64,000 nucleotides of DNA from Cognatiyoonia sediminum. Lineage in GTDB: Bacteria > Pseudomonadota > Alphaproteobacteria > Rhodobacterales > Rhodobacteraceae. Under the pieces are notes generated by a model. The model did no database searches and was not told the origin of the DNA. It worked only from the letters and a program-made list of their open reading frames with translations. Shown here piece by piece: positions 52,372 through 62,000 of this stretch (its first letter is position 1; each line of letters starts with the position of its first letter). The stretch is taken from contig NZ_FQXB01000001.1 of NCBI RefSeq assembly GCF_900129845.1, positions 186,001 through 250,000 of the forward strand, read 5' to 3'. The position numbers and the translations under genes are program-made.

Positions 52372-53445
52372 TTACCGGTTGTTGGTGAAGGTGAACATGG
52401 ATTGCAGGGCGTACATCACGCGGTCGAGCAAGAAGCCGATGATACCGATGGTGAAGACAGCAACCATGATGCGGGCGAGGGATTGCGAGGAGCCATTTTG
52501 GAATTCATCCCAAACGAATTTACCAAGGCCAGGGTTTTGGGCGAGCATTTCTGCCGCGATCAAAACCATCCATCCGACGCCGAGTGACAGTCGCAAACCA
52601 GTGAAGATCAACGGAAGCGCTGAGGGCAGAACCAGTTTTGTAATTTTGCTACCGGTATTCATCTTCAGTACGCGGCTGACGCTGACGAGATCTTTGTCGA
52701 TACTGCTGACGCCGAGGGCTGTATTGATCAGTGTTGGCCAAAGAGAGCAAAGCGTAACCGTAATCGCTGAGATCAAGAACGACTTGGAAAACATGCCGTC
52801 GTTGGTGGTGTATACAGCTGAGACAACCATGGTCACGATCGGTAACCAAGCGAGCGGAGAGACCGGTTTGAAAATCTGAATGAGAGGGTTCATCGCGGCG
52901 TTCGCTGTTGGCGAAAGTCCTGCTGTGATGCCCAGTGGTATGGCCACGATGGAGGCAATCATGAAACCAAAGAAAACGGTTTTTATCGACGTCCAAATTT
53001 GATCGTAGTAGGTCGGTTTGCCGGTATATGTCCGATCCCGAACTTTGTCGGGTTCTCCATTTGCAATGTGCTCTGCGTTACGTGCATCTTGTCTTTCGTA
53101 AAACGCTTCTTCCTTTTCGCCTTCCCGAACCGCATCTTGATGCAATTCACCGACCTGTTCCCAAACATCGGCAGGGCCGGGAATGGCGCCGAGAGAGGTC
53201 TGCACTTGCGGGGCCAGCGCGGCCCAAAGCAGCAAAAAGACACAAATAGATGTCAGAGGGATTCCGAGAAGGCGCCAAATCTCACCCATTTGTGCTTTGG
53301 GATTGTCGCCTGCAAGCGCTCGAAAGATCGGCGTGACCCACGAAAGTCCGAGGACCCGAAACCATGAGTCGGCCTTTGTGATGCGCGCAAATCGTCGCGC
53401 GCGGCGGGCTTCTACGTCTAGAGAATGGGAGTCAATCGCGGTCAT
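52372..53445 (-). CDS. nrtB: nitrate/nitrite ABC transporter permease
   Basis: Inner-membrane permease of 357 residues with about six helices at the core and the EAA-type loop near [25 protein letters not shown] soluble N-terminal extension and a loop of about 70 residues (around 115-165, charged) make it longer than cyanobacterial NrtB (about 280). The ATG at 53445 is chosen over the open-frame start at 53511 because [10 protein letters not shown] starts after a usable ribosome binding site and the upstream stretch is basic and unlike the family. Confidence 0.92.
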   Translation of the reverse strand: MTAIDSHSLDVEARRARRFARITKADSWFRVLGLSWVTPIFRALAGDNPKAQMGEIWRLLGIPLTSICVFLLLWAALAPQVQTSLGAIPGPADVWEQVGELHQDAVREGEKEEAFYERQDARNAEHIANGEPDKVRDRTYTGKPTYYDQIWTSIKTVFFGFMIASIVAIPLGITAGLSPTANAAMNPLIQIFKPVSPLAWLPIVTMVVSAVYTTNDGMFSKSFLISAITVTLCSLWPTLINTALGVSSIDKDLVSVSRVLKMNTGSKITKLVLPSALPLIFTGLRLSLGVGWMVLIAAEMLAQNPGLGKFVWDEFQNGSSQSLARIMVAVFTIGIIGFLLDRVMYALQSMFTFTNNR

Positions 53446-53517
53446 GTCGAATGTCCAATGGAAAGTTGTCGTTGGAAGTCGCGATTGCCCTGCGGTCCGC
53501 AGGGCAATCAATTTTGC

Positions 53518-54888
53518 TTAGCCTTGGATTTCGCTGTCGATGACGGTTTGACCAGACTTCAGGCCAATCGGAAGGCTATCGATGTAAGCGTTTGGCGTCC
53601 GTCCGTCGTAAGGAATGCCATCGATGATATCTGTCGCAGGTGTCGCCGCTTTGAAGCCGTCTGTATCCCAAGGGAAATCTGCTTCATTCGCCAATCCCTC
53701 GTCGACAAGCAAACGTGCCGCTTCGAGATAGATGTCAGGGCGGTAGACCTCAGCCGCTGTTTCAAAATACCACTCATCTGACATGGTTTCTGGGATTTGG
53801 CCCCAGCGGCGCATTTGCGTCAGGTACCAGATCGCATCTGAATAGTATGGATAGGTCGCATTGTAGCGGAAAAACACGTTGAAATCTGGGGCGGGGCGCA
53901 CGTCGCCTTTTTCAAACTCGAAGAAGCCCGTCATTGAGTTGGCGATCACTTCATAGTCGGCGCCGACGTATTCGGAACGAGACAAAATCTCGACCGCTTC
54001 AGGCCGGTTTGCGTTGTCGTTTTCATCCAACCACATCGCTGCGCGGATCAATGCCTTGGTCAAAGCAAGTGTGGTGTTTGGGTTCTCTTCGGTGAATTCC
54101 TTTGTCAGCCCGAAGACTTTCTCAGGATTATTTTTCCACATGTCATAGTCAGTGATGACAGGAACGCCTATGCCCTTGAACACAGCTTGTTGGTTCCATG
54201 GTTCACCAACGGCATAGCCGTAGATTGTACCCGCTTCCATCGTGGCAGGCATTTGCGGTGGTGGCGTGACGGACAGCAAAACGTCTGCGCCAATCTGGCC
54301 AGAGATGTCTTGCGGGCTGTAGTAGCCTGGTTCTAAGCCGCCAGCGGCAAGCCAATAGCGGATTTCATAATTGTGCGTGGAGACGGGGAACACCATGCCC
54401 ATGTTAAATGGCAGGCCTTGGTCCTTATAATCTTCAACAACCGGAGCAAGCGCAGACGCGCTGATCGGGTGCCGTGGTCGGCCATCGTCCATAAGTGGCA
54501 CATTTGGCTTCATTTCTTCCCAAATTTCATTGGAAACCGTAATACCGTTACCGTTTAGATCCATAGAGAATGGCGTAATAATATGGGCTTCGGTGCCATA
54601 TCCAATCGTGGCGGCAAGAGGCTGACCTGCAAGCATATGAGCGCCGTCAAGCTGACCGCTGATCACACCGTCCAAAAGGACCTTCCAGTTGGCTTGCGCC
54701 TCTAGGGTCACAAACAAACCTTCATCTTCAAAGTAACCCAATTCATACGCTATTGCCAAAGGGGCCATATCGGTCAGCTTGATAAATCCAAATGTCAGAT
54801 CCTCTTTTTCAAGGTCTAACGATTGCGCTGACGCTGTGGTCGCGAGAACGCTGGTTGTTGCGAGTGCAATTGCACGCAATGCTTTCAT
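53518..54888 (-). CDS. nrtA: nitrate/nitrite ABC transporter substrate-binding protein
   Basis: A 456-residue periplasmic protein of the NrtA/CmpA family with a Sec signal peptide (residues 1-22, cleavage near ASA|QS). Family stretches: [37 protein letters not shown] and [15 protein letters not shown]. The start has AAGGAG nine bases upstream. The leader before it holds an intrinsic terminator and two ANTAR-type hairpins, so expression of this and all downstream genes should depend on NasT. The mature protein also resembles NasS, encoded upstream. Confidence 0.95.
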   Translation of the reverse strand: MKALRAIALATTSVLATTASAQSLDLEKEDLTFGFIKLTDMAPLAIAYELGYFEDEGLFVTLEAQANWKVLLDGVISGQLDGAHMLAGQPLAATIGYGTEAHIITPFSMDLNGNGITVSNEIWEEMKPNVPLMDDGRPRHPISASALAPVVEDYKDQGLPFNMGMVFPVSTHNYEIRYWLAAGGLEPGYYSPQDISGQIGADVLLSVTPPPQMPATMEAGTIYGYAVGEPWNQQAVFKGIGVPVITDYDMWKNNPEKVFGLTKEFTEENPNTTLALTKALIRAAMWLDENDNANRPEAVEILSRSEYVGADYEVIANSMTGFFEFEKGDVRPAPDFNVFFRYNATYPYYSDAIWYLTQMRRWGQIPETMSDEWYFETAAEVYRPDIYLEAARLLVDEGLANEADFPWDTDGFKAATPATDIIDGIPYDGRTPNAYIDSLPIGLKSGQTVIDSEIQG

Positions 54889-54925
54889 TTTGGTCGCTCC
54901 TTTTCCGGCCCCGAGGGGCGCAAAT

Positions 54926-54984
54926 AAAAAAGCCGCGCGTCTAGATCACGGGGGAGGAGGTCCGTGTACTAAACGAGCGGCTTT
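54926..54984 (-). terminator. intrinsic terminator in the nrtA leader
   Basis: On the minus-strand RNA AAAGCCGC (54984-54977) pairs with GCGGCTTT (54936-54929), an inner segment CGTTTAG pairs with CTAGACG (one G-U), and CACGG pairs with CCGTG. The stem is followed by six U (54931-54926). It ends about 38 bases before the nrtA ATG. The first arm is shared with the P2 hairpin described at 54975-55045. Confidence 0.85.
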
Positions 54985-55045
54985 GCTCTTGAATTGATGC
55001 ACTTGCCTTCAGCGACAGGCGCTCACGATGGGACGTCGATGCCCC
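54975..55045 (-). promoter_or_regulatory. ANTAR-type antiterminator hairpins P1 and P2 of the nitrate operon
   Basis: P1 (55045-55030): stem GGGGC/GUCCC with hexaloop AUCGAC. P2 (54988-54975): stem GAGC/GCUC with hexaloop AAAGCC. In both hexaloops position 1 is A and position 4 is G, the consensus for ANTAR protein binding. P2's loop and 3' arm contain the 5' arm of the terminator, so folding of P2 excludes the terminator. NasT, encoded upstream, is the expected ligand. Confidence 0.85.
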
Positions 55046-55092
55046 GTTGACGGTTACATTAGCCTTGCCGCGGCGAGAGGCAAAAATTCATG

Positions 55093-55106
55093 CTGCGGTG
55101 CCGCAA
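55093..55106. promoter_or_regulatory. palindrome upstream of the nrtA leader
   Basis: CTGCGGTGCCGCAA contains the inverted repeat TGCGG/CCGCA with a 2-base spacer. A related repeat, TTGCG/CGCAA, occurs at 56968-56979 before nasT. Both may be binding sites of one regulator of nitrogen metabolism. Confidence 0.4.
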
Positions 55107-55151
55107 TTTTTCTTCGCCAATGCAGAAAGTGCGTAAGAATTGGGCGAAGAG

Positions 55152-56285
55152 TCAGGTGAAATCAAACGTCCTGCCATCGAAGAAGGCATCAGGAGCAAGA
55201 ATCATGCGACCTTTTGTTGAGGCCACTCCCGTCTCTTCCGAGAGCGATCCTTCGACCTTTTCTGAAGCTGTGGGCAAATCCACGCCAATGCCTTCCAGGT
55301 TGTTTCGATAGAGGTCGCTTCGAAAGCTAGACTTAGCTCTATTCACATCCTCTTTGCTGCCGCCGAGTTGATCTGCAATCCATGCGGCTTGGCTCCGCCA
55401 AGGGAAATTCGCGGCGAACCTATGAAATTGCAAGAAGCGATCGATTTCGATTGGCGCTGCTCCTTTTACTGCCGTCAACTGACCAGTCAGGCCAGGGTCG
55501 ATGAGCTCGGTTGGCAGATCCAAATGATCGCTTCGGCTGAGGATCTCAATTGCGAGTGGCTTGTTTTCAGGCGCATCCAGCCACTGTGCCGCTCGATAAA
55601 CTGCGCGTGTCAGCGAGCGAGCGTCTGCGTCATTTTCCAATATCCAGTTCCGCCTAGCCGCTAACACCTTTTCCGGAGAAAACTGCCAAACGTCGCGCCC
55701 AGTCATTAGGAGTTGGGCAATGCCTCGTTCAACTGCAACGGTCCCCCAAGGCTCTCCAACCCAAAAGGCGTCGATCCGATCCTCAGCTATGGCATCTGCC
55801 ATACGAGGTGGCGGAATAATAATCCTTTCAATCTCAACAGCGGGTTCAGTTGATATCCAGTATGATAATAACAACCGATGCATTGAGTGGTGGAACGGCA
55901 AACCAATGCGAAGTGGGTCTGCATCTCTTGCTGCAATTGCTCTTTTGATCGTGTGAGGATGGCCAAATGGAATTGGGCCGATTTCTGCGGCAACTTTGTT
56001 GGAAACGCCAAAAGCTGTTCCGTTTGCAGAAAGCACCATAAGTGCGTCGATTTCTGCCGAGAGGCTACCAATTCCCAAAGTCATCGCGATCGGCATGGGG
56101 GATAACATTTGTGCAGCGTCCAAATGACCTAAGGCCAGCATATCTCTTAGGGCCGACCATGAAGGTTGACGCACCAAGTTCAATTCAACGCCTTCTTCCA
56201 AGGCAAATTGCAACTCTTTGGCGATAATCAAAGGCGCGCTGTCGACCAATGCGACGTACCCGCAATTAAGAATGGTCCGCGTCAT
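55152..56285 (-). CDS. nasS: nitrate sensor NasS
   Basis: A 377-residue NrtA-like protein without signal peptide (begins MTRTILNCGYVALVDSAPLI), so it is cytoplasmic. NasS holds NasT inactive until nitrate or nitrite binds. Recognisable family stretches are LGHLDAAQMLSPMPIAMTLG and IIPPPRMADAIAEDRIDAFWVGE in parts. Its start overlaps the nasT stop (ATGA). It is followed by the leader of nrtA. Confidence 0.94.
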   Translation of the reverse strand: MTRTILNCGYVALVDSAPLIIAKELQFALEEGVELNLVRQPSWSALRDMLALGHLDAAQMLSPMPIAMTLGIGSLSAEIDALMVLSANGTAFGVSNKVAAEIGPIPFGHPHTIKRAIAARDADPLRIGLPFHHSMHRLLLSYWISTEPAVEIERIIIPPPRMADAIAEDRIDAFWVGEPWGTVAVERGIAQLLMTGRDVWQFSPEKVLAARRNWILENDADARSLTRAVYRAAQWLDAPENKPLAIEILSRSDHLDLPTELIDPGLTGQLTAVKGAAPIEIDRFLQFHRFAANFPWRSQAAWIADQLGGSKEDVNRAKSSFRSDLYRNNLEGIGVDLPTASEKVEGSLSEETGVASTKGRMILAPDAFFDGRTFDFT

Positions 56286-56866
56286 GACAACAAATCCGCA
56301 GCGGTTACGAGAGCCTGAGCAACATCAATGACACGCCTGCCTTGATCCATCGCAGTTTTTCGCAAGAGGCGGTAAGCTTCCTCTTCGCTCAGACTGCGTT
56401 GCCGCATGAGGAAACCCTTAGCACGATCAATTGTCTTACGATCTTCAAGAGCTCGTTTCGCCGCGTCCAATTCCGATTGTATCTGTCGAATGACTTTGAA
56501 GCGTGCAATTGCCGTTTCGAGCACCGATTTGATCCGGTTCCTATCAAGACCGTCGACGACATATGCACTGACCCCCGCTTTCAAGGCCGCACTCGTCAAT
56601 GCATCATCTGTTTGATCTACGAACAAAGCGACCGCTCGTTTTCCAGCGCCGCTTGCGTGAGTTATGTTTTCAAGCGTGTCGCGGTCTGGGTTTGCCAGGT
56701 CGATGAGAACGATGTCGGGCTCATAGTCTTGCACGGTGCGAGCGATCGAGGATATTTCAGGCAGCGCTCTGACGTCTGTCCAGCCAACATCGGTCAAAGC
56801 GTCAACGATTTCGCGTAACCGGTTTTCATCCGGTTCTACTACCAATATTCGCAAGGCGGTCGTCAT
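56282..56866 (-). CDS. nasT: ANTAR-domain response regulator NasT
   Basis: A 194-residue protein: receiver-like domain (RILVVEPDENRLREIV; IVLIDLANPDRDT with the Asp at the phosphorylation position) and a C-terminal ANTAR RNA-binding domain (KTIDRAKGFLMRQRSLSEEEAYRLL in parts, then DVAQALV). It binds two-hairpin leaders and prevents termination. The ATG at 56866 is the family start; the open frame continues 12 codons without a ribosome binding site. It heads the nitrate cluster and has a sigma-54-like promoter upstream. Confidence 0.94.
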   Translation of the reverse strand: MTTALRILVVEPDENRLREIVDALTDVGWTDVRALPEISSIARTVQDYEPDIVLIDLANPDRDTLENITHASGAGKRAVALFVDQTDDALTSAALKAGVSAYVVDGLDRNRIKSVLETAIARFKVIRQIQSELDAAKRALEDRKTIDRAKGFLMRQRSLSEEEAYRLLRKTAMDQGRRVIDVAQALVTAADLLS

Positions 56867-56967
56867 AAGAATGCTCAACCTTACTTGGAGCGCGCAGACC
56901 ATTCGTAAGAAGGAATTTATGCACCTGGGTCGGCGAATGTCTTAAAATTTGGGCAAAACCGGTTAGA

Positions 56968-56979
56968 TTGCGTGCGCAA
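56968..56979. promoter_or_regulatory. palindrome at the nasT promoter
   Basis: TTGCGTGCGCAA has arms TTGCG and CGCAA around a 2-base centre. It lies just downstream of the candidate sigma-54 promoter and overlaps its expected start point. A similar repeat is at 55093-55106. Confidence 0.4.
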
Positions 56980-56982
56980 TTT

Positions 56983-56996
56983 GCATATTTTTTGCC
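56983..56996 (-). promoter_or_regulatory. candidate sigma-54 promoter of nasTS
   Basis: The minus strand reads TGGCAAAAAATATGCA, with the invariant GG (56996-56995) and GC (56984-56983) separated by exactly ten bases, as the -24/-12 consensus requires. The predicted start lies about 105 bases before nasT. GGTGC and GCACC half-sites at 57033 and 57054 might bind NtrC upstream. Confidence 0.6.
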
Positions 56997-57074
56997 ATTC
57001 GCCCGGATCCAGTTGGCGTTTGGCTACGTTCTGGTGCGGGTTCTTTGTCCGATGCACCTGATCAGAGCGAAAAG

Positions 57075-57308
57075 TTACTGGATTAAGAACGTCGATAAAG
57101 CAGGGAAGTAACTCAACAAGGTCAAAACGAGAGCCACCGCGATCAGGAAGGGCCAAAGCGTTTTCAGGATCGTTCCGGGTTTAGTGTCGCTCATCGAGGC
57201 TGCGATATATAGACCGATGCCAACGGGTGGTGTCAGAAGGCCAAGCACAAGGTTCAAGCAGGCAACCCAAACCAAAGGCGCGTGGCAATCATGGCGCGGA
57301 ATTGCCAT
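57075..57308 (-). pseudogene. remnant of a TRAP transporter large permease (DctM C-terminus)
   Basis: Only the last ~65 residues of a DctM-type permease remain (NLVLGLLTPPVGIGLYIAAS, then TLWPFLIAVALVLTLLSYFP), with no coding sequence for the preceding several hundred residues. The match begins near 57275; beyond it the frame is random. No DctP or DctQ gene is adjacent. It is a deletion relict of an uptake system and is not expected to work. Confidence 0.8.
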
Positions 57309-57519
57309 CCGTCATTGTTGGCTTTCTTGGAAAATCAATAACAACTTGCTTGGTCAATCGCGGCCATCTGGGGGTGTCGTAATGCTCAAGCCTCAATTCC
57401 GCCAATCGAGCAAAATGCCAGTCATCGGTCATTCGTTCCTAAGAAACTAAGAATTCGGTTCTTCCAAACCACTTCTCGAGTCTCTTGCGGTGCGTCAATT
57501 TTTCGGCTCACCTCCTTTC

Positions 57520-59031
57520 ATGAGTACACAAATGAAGCGTGGCGGTCGTAAGGCGCGTCATGCGCAAAGAGCAAGTAAACCGCAGGTAAGCCCTGCGCCT
57601 CCCGGGCAAATTGGTGGCCGCTTTAGGCCGTTGGACGAAGTGGATTTGCTCGAAATTAAAGCTACTTCCTTTCGCTTACTTGCTGAACTGGGAATGGGAG
57701 AAGTTCCGAATAAGTTGGCAGATTTGCTAATACAAGGTGGAGCTTCAAAACAGGGAAGCCGTATCTGCTTCCCACCGCACCTGGTCGAAGACGCAATAGC
57801 TGCTGCGCCGAAATCCTTCACTTTGCACGGTCGAGACCCCAGTCGCTCAATTGATATCGGTGGAGCGTCAGTACATTTTGGCACCGGTGGTGCGGCCGTC
57901 CAAACCCTCGATCTTGACACCGGCCTTTATCGTGCCTCGACATTGGCGGATTTGAAGGACTTTACGCGGCTTCAAGACACGCTTGAAAACGTCAGCTGGT
58001 TTACGCGTTGTTGTATTGCGACGGATGTTCCGGATATATTCGATCTTGATTTGAACACGGCCTTCGCTTTGCTCAAGAACACGACCAAACCCGTCGCGAC
58101 GGCCTTTACGGTGGCCGAGAACGTGGCACCAATCGTTGAGATGTTTGATATTGCCGCCGGAGGCCCGGGCGCTTTTGCCAAACGCCCCTTTGTCAAAGCA
58201 CATATAAGTCCGGTAATCTCCCCAATGCGTTACGGGGAGGACGCGGTTGATGTGACGTTTGCATGCCTCGAACACAATATACCTGTCTCCTGCATTACGG
58301 CCGCTCAGGCTGGCGCAACGGCGCCTGCGACCTTGGCTGGCTTTCTGGCGCAATCTTTAGCCGAAACGTTGGCCAGCCTTGTAATGGTGCATGTCATCAA
58401 ACCTGGCCATCCGATGGTCTTTTCAAACTGGCCCTTTGTGGTTGATTTGCGGACAGGGGCGTTTGCCGGAGGAGGCGGTGAAACCGCACTATTAAACGCA
58501 GCCTCTGCGCAATTGTCGAACTGGTTGGGCCTCCCGTCTGGTGTGTCGGCCTCCATGTCGGATGCAAAGGCAATTGACGCGCAATATGGATCAGAAAAGG
58601 CGATGACGTCACTGGCCGCAGCCTTGGCGGGCGGCAACCTTATCTATGAGAGCTCAGGGATGACGGCGTCGCTTCTGGGGGCGAGCTTTGAGGCTTTTGT
58701 CCTAGATGATGAAATGCATTCAAATACCTATCGTATTCTGCGTGGCTGCGAAGTGACGGAGGAAAACCTAGGCTTTGACGCAATTTGCGAAGCTGTCCTG
58801 GGAGACGGCCATTTTCTTGGCAGTGGACATACGCTTGCCGCGATGGAACGGGATTATGTTTACCCGTCCCTGTCAGATCGAGATACGCCAAAGGGCTGGG
58901 AAGATGCTGGGGCCAAAGATGCCTGGGCGCGCGCCAACGCGCGGGCAAGGGAGATATTGGAAGAACATCACCCGACTTATCTGACGGCTGGGCAAGAGGC
59001 GGAAATCCGGGCGAAGTTTAACATCCTTTAG
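57520..59031 (+). CDS. MttB-family (trimethylamine methyltransferase-like) protein, non-pyrrolysine
   Basis: A 503-residue TIM-barrel corrinoid-protein methyltransferase of the MttB superfamily (COG5598). Family stretches: RFRPLDEVDLLEIKATSFRLLAELG in parts, the Gly-rich HFGTGGAAVQTLDLDTG, and ALAGGNLIYESSGM near the end. The frame has no in-frame TAG, so it is of the non-pyrrolysine group, members of which demethylate glycine betaine or related quaternary amines. No corrinoid protein or MtgA partner adjoins. The start is uncertain: the ATG at 57520 lacks a Shine-Dalgarno (the upstream bases CACCTCC are its complement); the ATG at 57532 is an alternative. Confidence 0.85.
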   Translation: MSTQMKRGGRKARHAQRASKPQVSPAPPGQIGGRFRPLDEVDLLEIKATSFRLLAELGMGEVPNKLADLLIQGGASKQGSRICFPPHLVEDAIAAAPKSFTLHGRDPSRSIDIGGASVHFGTGGAAVQTLDLDTGLYRASTLADLKDFTRLQDTLENVSWFTRCCIATDVPDIFDLDLNTAFALLKNTTKPVATAFTVAENVAPIVEMFDIAAGGPGAFAKRPFVKAHISPVISPMRYGEDAVDVTFACLEHNIPVSCITAAQAGATAPATLAGFLAQSLAETLASLVMVHVIKPGHPMVFSNWPFVVDLRTGAFAGGGGETALLNAASAQLSNWLGLPSGVSASMSDAKAIDAQYGSEKAMTSLAAALAGGNLIYESSGMTASLLGASFEAFVLDDEMHSNTYRILRGCEVTEENLGFDAICEAVLGDGHFLGSGHTLAAMERDYVYPSLSDRDTPKGWEDAGAKDAWARANARAREILEEHHPTYLTAGQEAEIRAKFNIL

Positions 59032-59049
59032 GGTTAGGTGTCTGATAGA

Positions 59050-62000
59050 TCAGTGAAAATCCCGGCTTTTTGGGATAACGGAAACATTACGCGGATGCCG
59101 CGATGACGGTGCGGGGAGGGGGCGATTGACCTCATCCGCATGTGCCATCGCCGGTTGCAACCCATCAGGCGAAAGCTTCAAAAGCGCATCTGAACGATCC
59201 TCAAGGTGCTTGGCGATGACATGGATGATCTCCACATCGCGCTGCACATACCCCTCCACCATCAGCAGGCGCGATTGCATCACAACCTTGCGGTAGTGCT
59301 CCATCACCTTTGGCCATACGACGACATTGGCAACCCCCAGCTCATCTTCAATCGTGATAAAGCACACCCCCTTAGCACTGCCCGGTCTTTGCCGGATCAA
59401 GACAAGCCCCGCCATCTTCACCTTTTGCCAGTTTCGGCTCGGCAAAAGCTGCTTGGTGCTGATGAAACCCTGCTTATCCATACTCTTGCGCAAGAACGAC
59501 ATCGGATGCGCTTTCAAAGACAAGCGCATGGTCTGATAATCCGCGACAACCTGTTCACACACCGGCATTGCTGGAAGAGGCACCGGCACTTCCGCCCCTT
59601 CATCCCGCGTGTCTTGAAACAGGGGGAGGTCGGGCGCATCTTTCAGCGCCTTTGCTTCCCAAAGTGCTTGCCTGCGATCAATAAACATCGAGCGCATCGC
59701 ATCTGCTTCGGCCAGTCGGCGCACAATGGGGGCGGTGATCCCTGCGCGGACCTTCAGGTCTTCTAAATCGTGATAAGGGGCCTCCCGCGCTGCGATGATC
59801 CGAGCAGCGGCGTCCTCCCTTAACCCGCTGATCTGGCGCATCCCAAGGCGTATCGCGAATGTTCCGACCTCGCCTGTGACCGGCTCCAGAGTATTGTCCC
59901 ACTCGGAATAATTCACATCCGCCGCACGCACCTCGATGCCATGCTCCCGCGCGTCCCGAACCAGTTGTGCAGGCGCATAAAAGCCCATCGGTTGGGAATT
60001 GAGTAGGGCGGTCGTGAATACTGCAGGAAAGTGGCATTTCAGCCAGCTTGAGACATAGACAAGCTGCGCAAAACTTGCCGCGTGACTTTCCGGAAAGCCG
60101 TAATCGCCAAATCCTTTGATCTGATCGAAACAGCGCTGGGCAAAATCGGGATCATAGCCGCGCTTTGTCATCCGTCCGACCATCTTATCTTGCAAGGTCT
60201 CAATCGTGCCTCGTGACCGGAAGGTAGCCATCGCCTTGCGCAGATCATTGGCCTCTTTTGAGGAAAACTTGGCTGCATCAATCGCGATCTTCATCGCTTG
60301 TTCCTGAAAGATGGGAACCCCCAAAGTGCGGCCCAAAATCTTCTTAAGCTCCGCTGGATCATGTGGCGCACCGGGCGAGGGATATTCCACTGCTTCCTCG
60401 CCAGAGCGTCTGCGCAGATAAGGATGCACCATGTCCCCCTGAATGGGACCGGGCCGGACGATCGCAACCTCAATCACAAGGTCATAAAAGGTGCGGGGAC
60501 GCAGGCGCGGCAACATGTTAATTTGAGCCCGACTTTCGACCTGAAAGACGCCAATGCTATCACCTTTACAGAGCATATCATACACGCGCGGGTCTTCTTG
60601 CGGGACGGTCGCCAAAGTCCAGCTCTGACCATAATGCGCCTTGATCAAATCAAAACACTTGCGAATGCATGTCAGCATCCCGAGTGCCAGAATATCAACC
60701 TTCAGAATGCCAAGCGCATCGATGTCGTCCTTATCCCATTCGATGAAGGTCCGATCCGGCATTGCCCCATTGCCGATTGGAACGGTTTCGATCAAGGGCC
60801 GCTCGGTCAGAATGAAACCACCTACGTGCTGCCCCAAATGTCGAGGCATTCCAATCAGTTGCTGGGCAATGATAAGCGTTTTGCGCAAGATTGGATCGCT
60901 CAAATCCAATCCGGCCTCGCCGACGTTGCTGTCATCAACGGTCTTGCCCCAACTGCCCCAAACGGTTTTGGCCAGGGCCCCTGTGACGTCTTCAGACAAC
61001 CCCATCACCTTACCCACCTCGCGGATGGCAGAGCGGGGGCGGTAATGGATCACTGTCGCACAGAGCCCCGCGCGATCCCGTCCATATTTCTGATAGATGT
61101 GCTGAATGACCTCCTCACGCCGCTCATGTTCAAAATCGACGTCAATATCAGGGGGTTCTTTACGTTCCTCGCTGATAAAACGCTCAAACAACAGGCTGTG
61201 TTGGGTCGGATCGACCGCTGTGATCCCAAGCACATAACACACAGCAGAGTTTGCCGCTGACCCACGCCCTTGGCAGAGGATTTCTGGGGTCGCCCCCTGT
61301 CGTGCAAAACGGATGATGTCATGGATCGTCAGAAAATACTGCGCGATGTCGAGTTTCTTGATCATCGCCAGTTCTTTATTGAGGATGGCTCGCGTCTCTT
61401 CCGATACCCCATCGGGATAACGCTGCTCCGCATGATGCCATGTCAGCTGCTCAAGATAGGCTTGGGGCGTCATATCCTGCGGGATCACTTCACGCGGATA
61501 TTCATAGGCCAGTTCTTCCAGATCAAAGGTGCAGGCATCCGCCACACGCCGCGTGGCTTGAATGGCGTGGGGCCATTCTGCAAAAAGTTCAATCATTTGC
61601 GCGGGAGACTTCAAGTGCCGTTCCGCGTTGGGTTCTAAAAGATAGCCAGCCTTTTGGATGGTTGTCTTTTCCCGAATGCAGGTCATTACATCCTGCAAAG
61701 GGCGCCGATCTGGCGCATGATACAGCACGTCGTTGGTGGCCAAAAGCGAGAGACGATACCGGTCTGCCAAAGCATCCAGCGCATTGATCCGTGCACGATC
61801 GTTCACCCGATACAGATAGCTTGCCGCTATATAGCGCAGGGCGGGTAAAGCCTTCAGCAATCGAGGCAATCGGGCGGCAAATGCATCGACATCTACATCC
61901 GGGATCACAATCAACTGTACGTTTTTGCAGGCGCCAGCCAAATCTTGAAGCGTCAGATCGCACACCCCTTTCGCTTGCCATTCCCCTTCAAGATCGCGGG

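Noticed and set aside
57520-59031. Pyrrolysine-containing trimethylamine methyltransferase (MttB proper)
   Set aside because: The frame has no internal TAG and no pyl genes are in the window, so it belongs to the non-pyrrolysine group.
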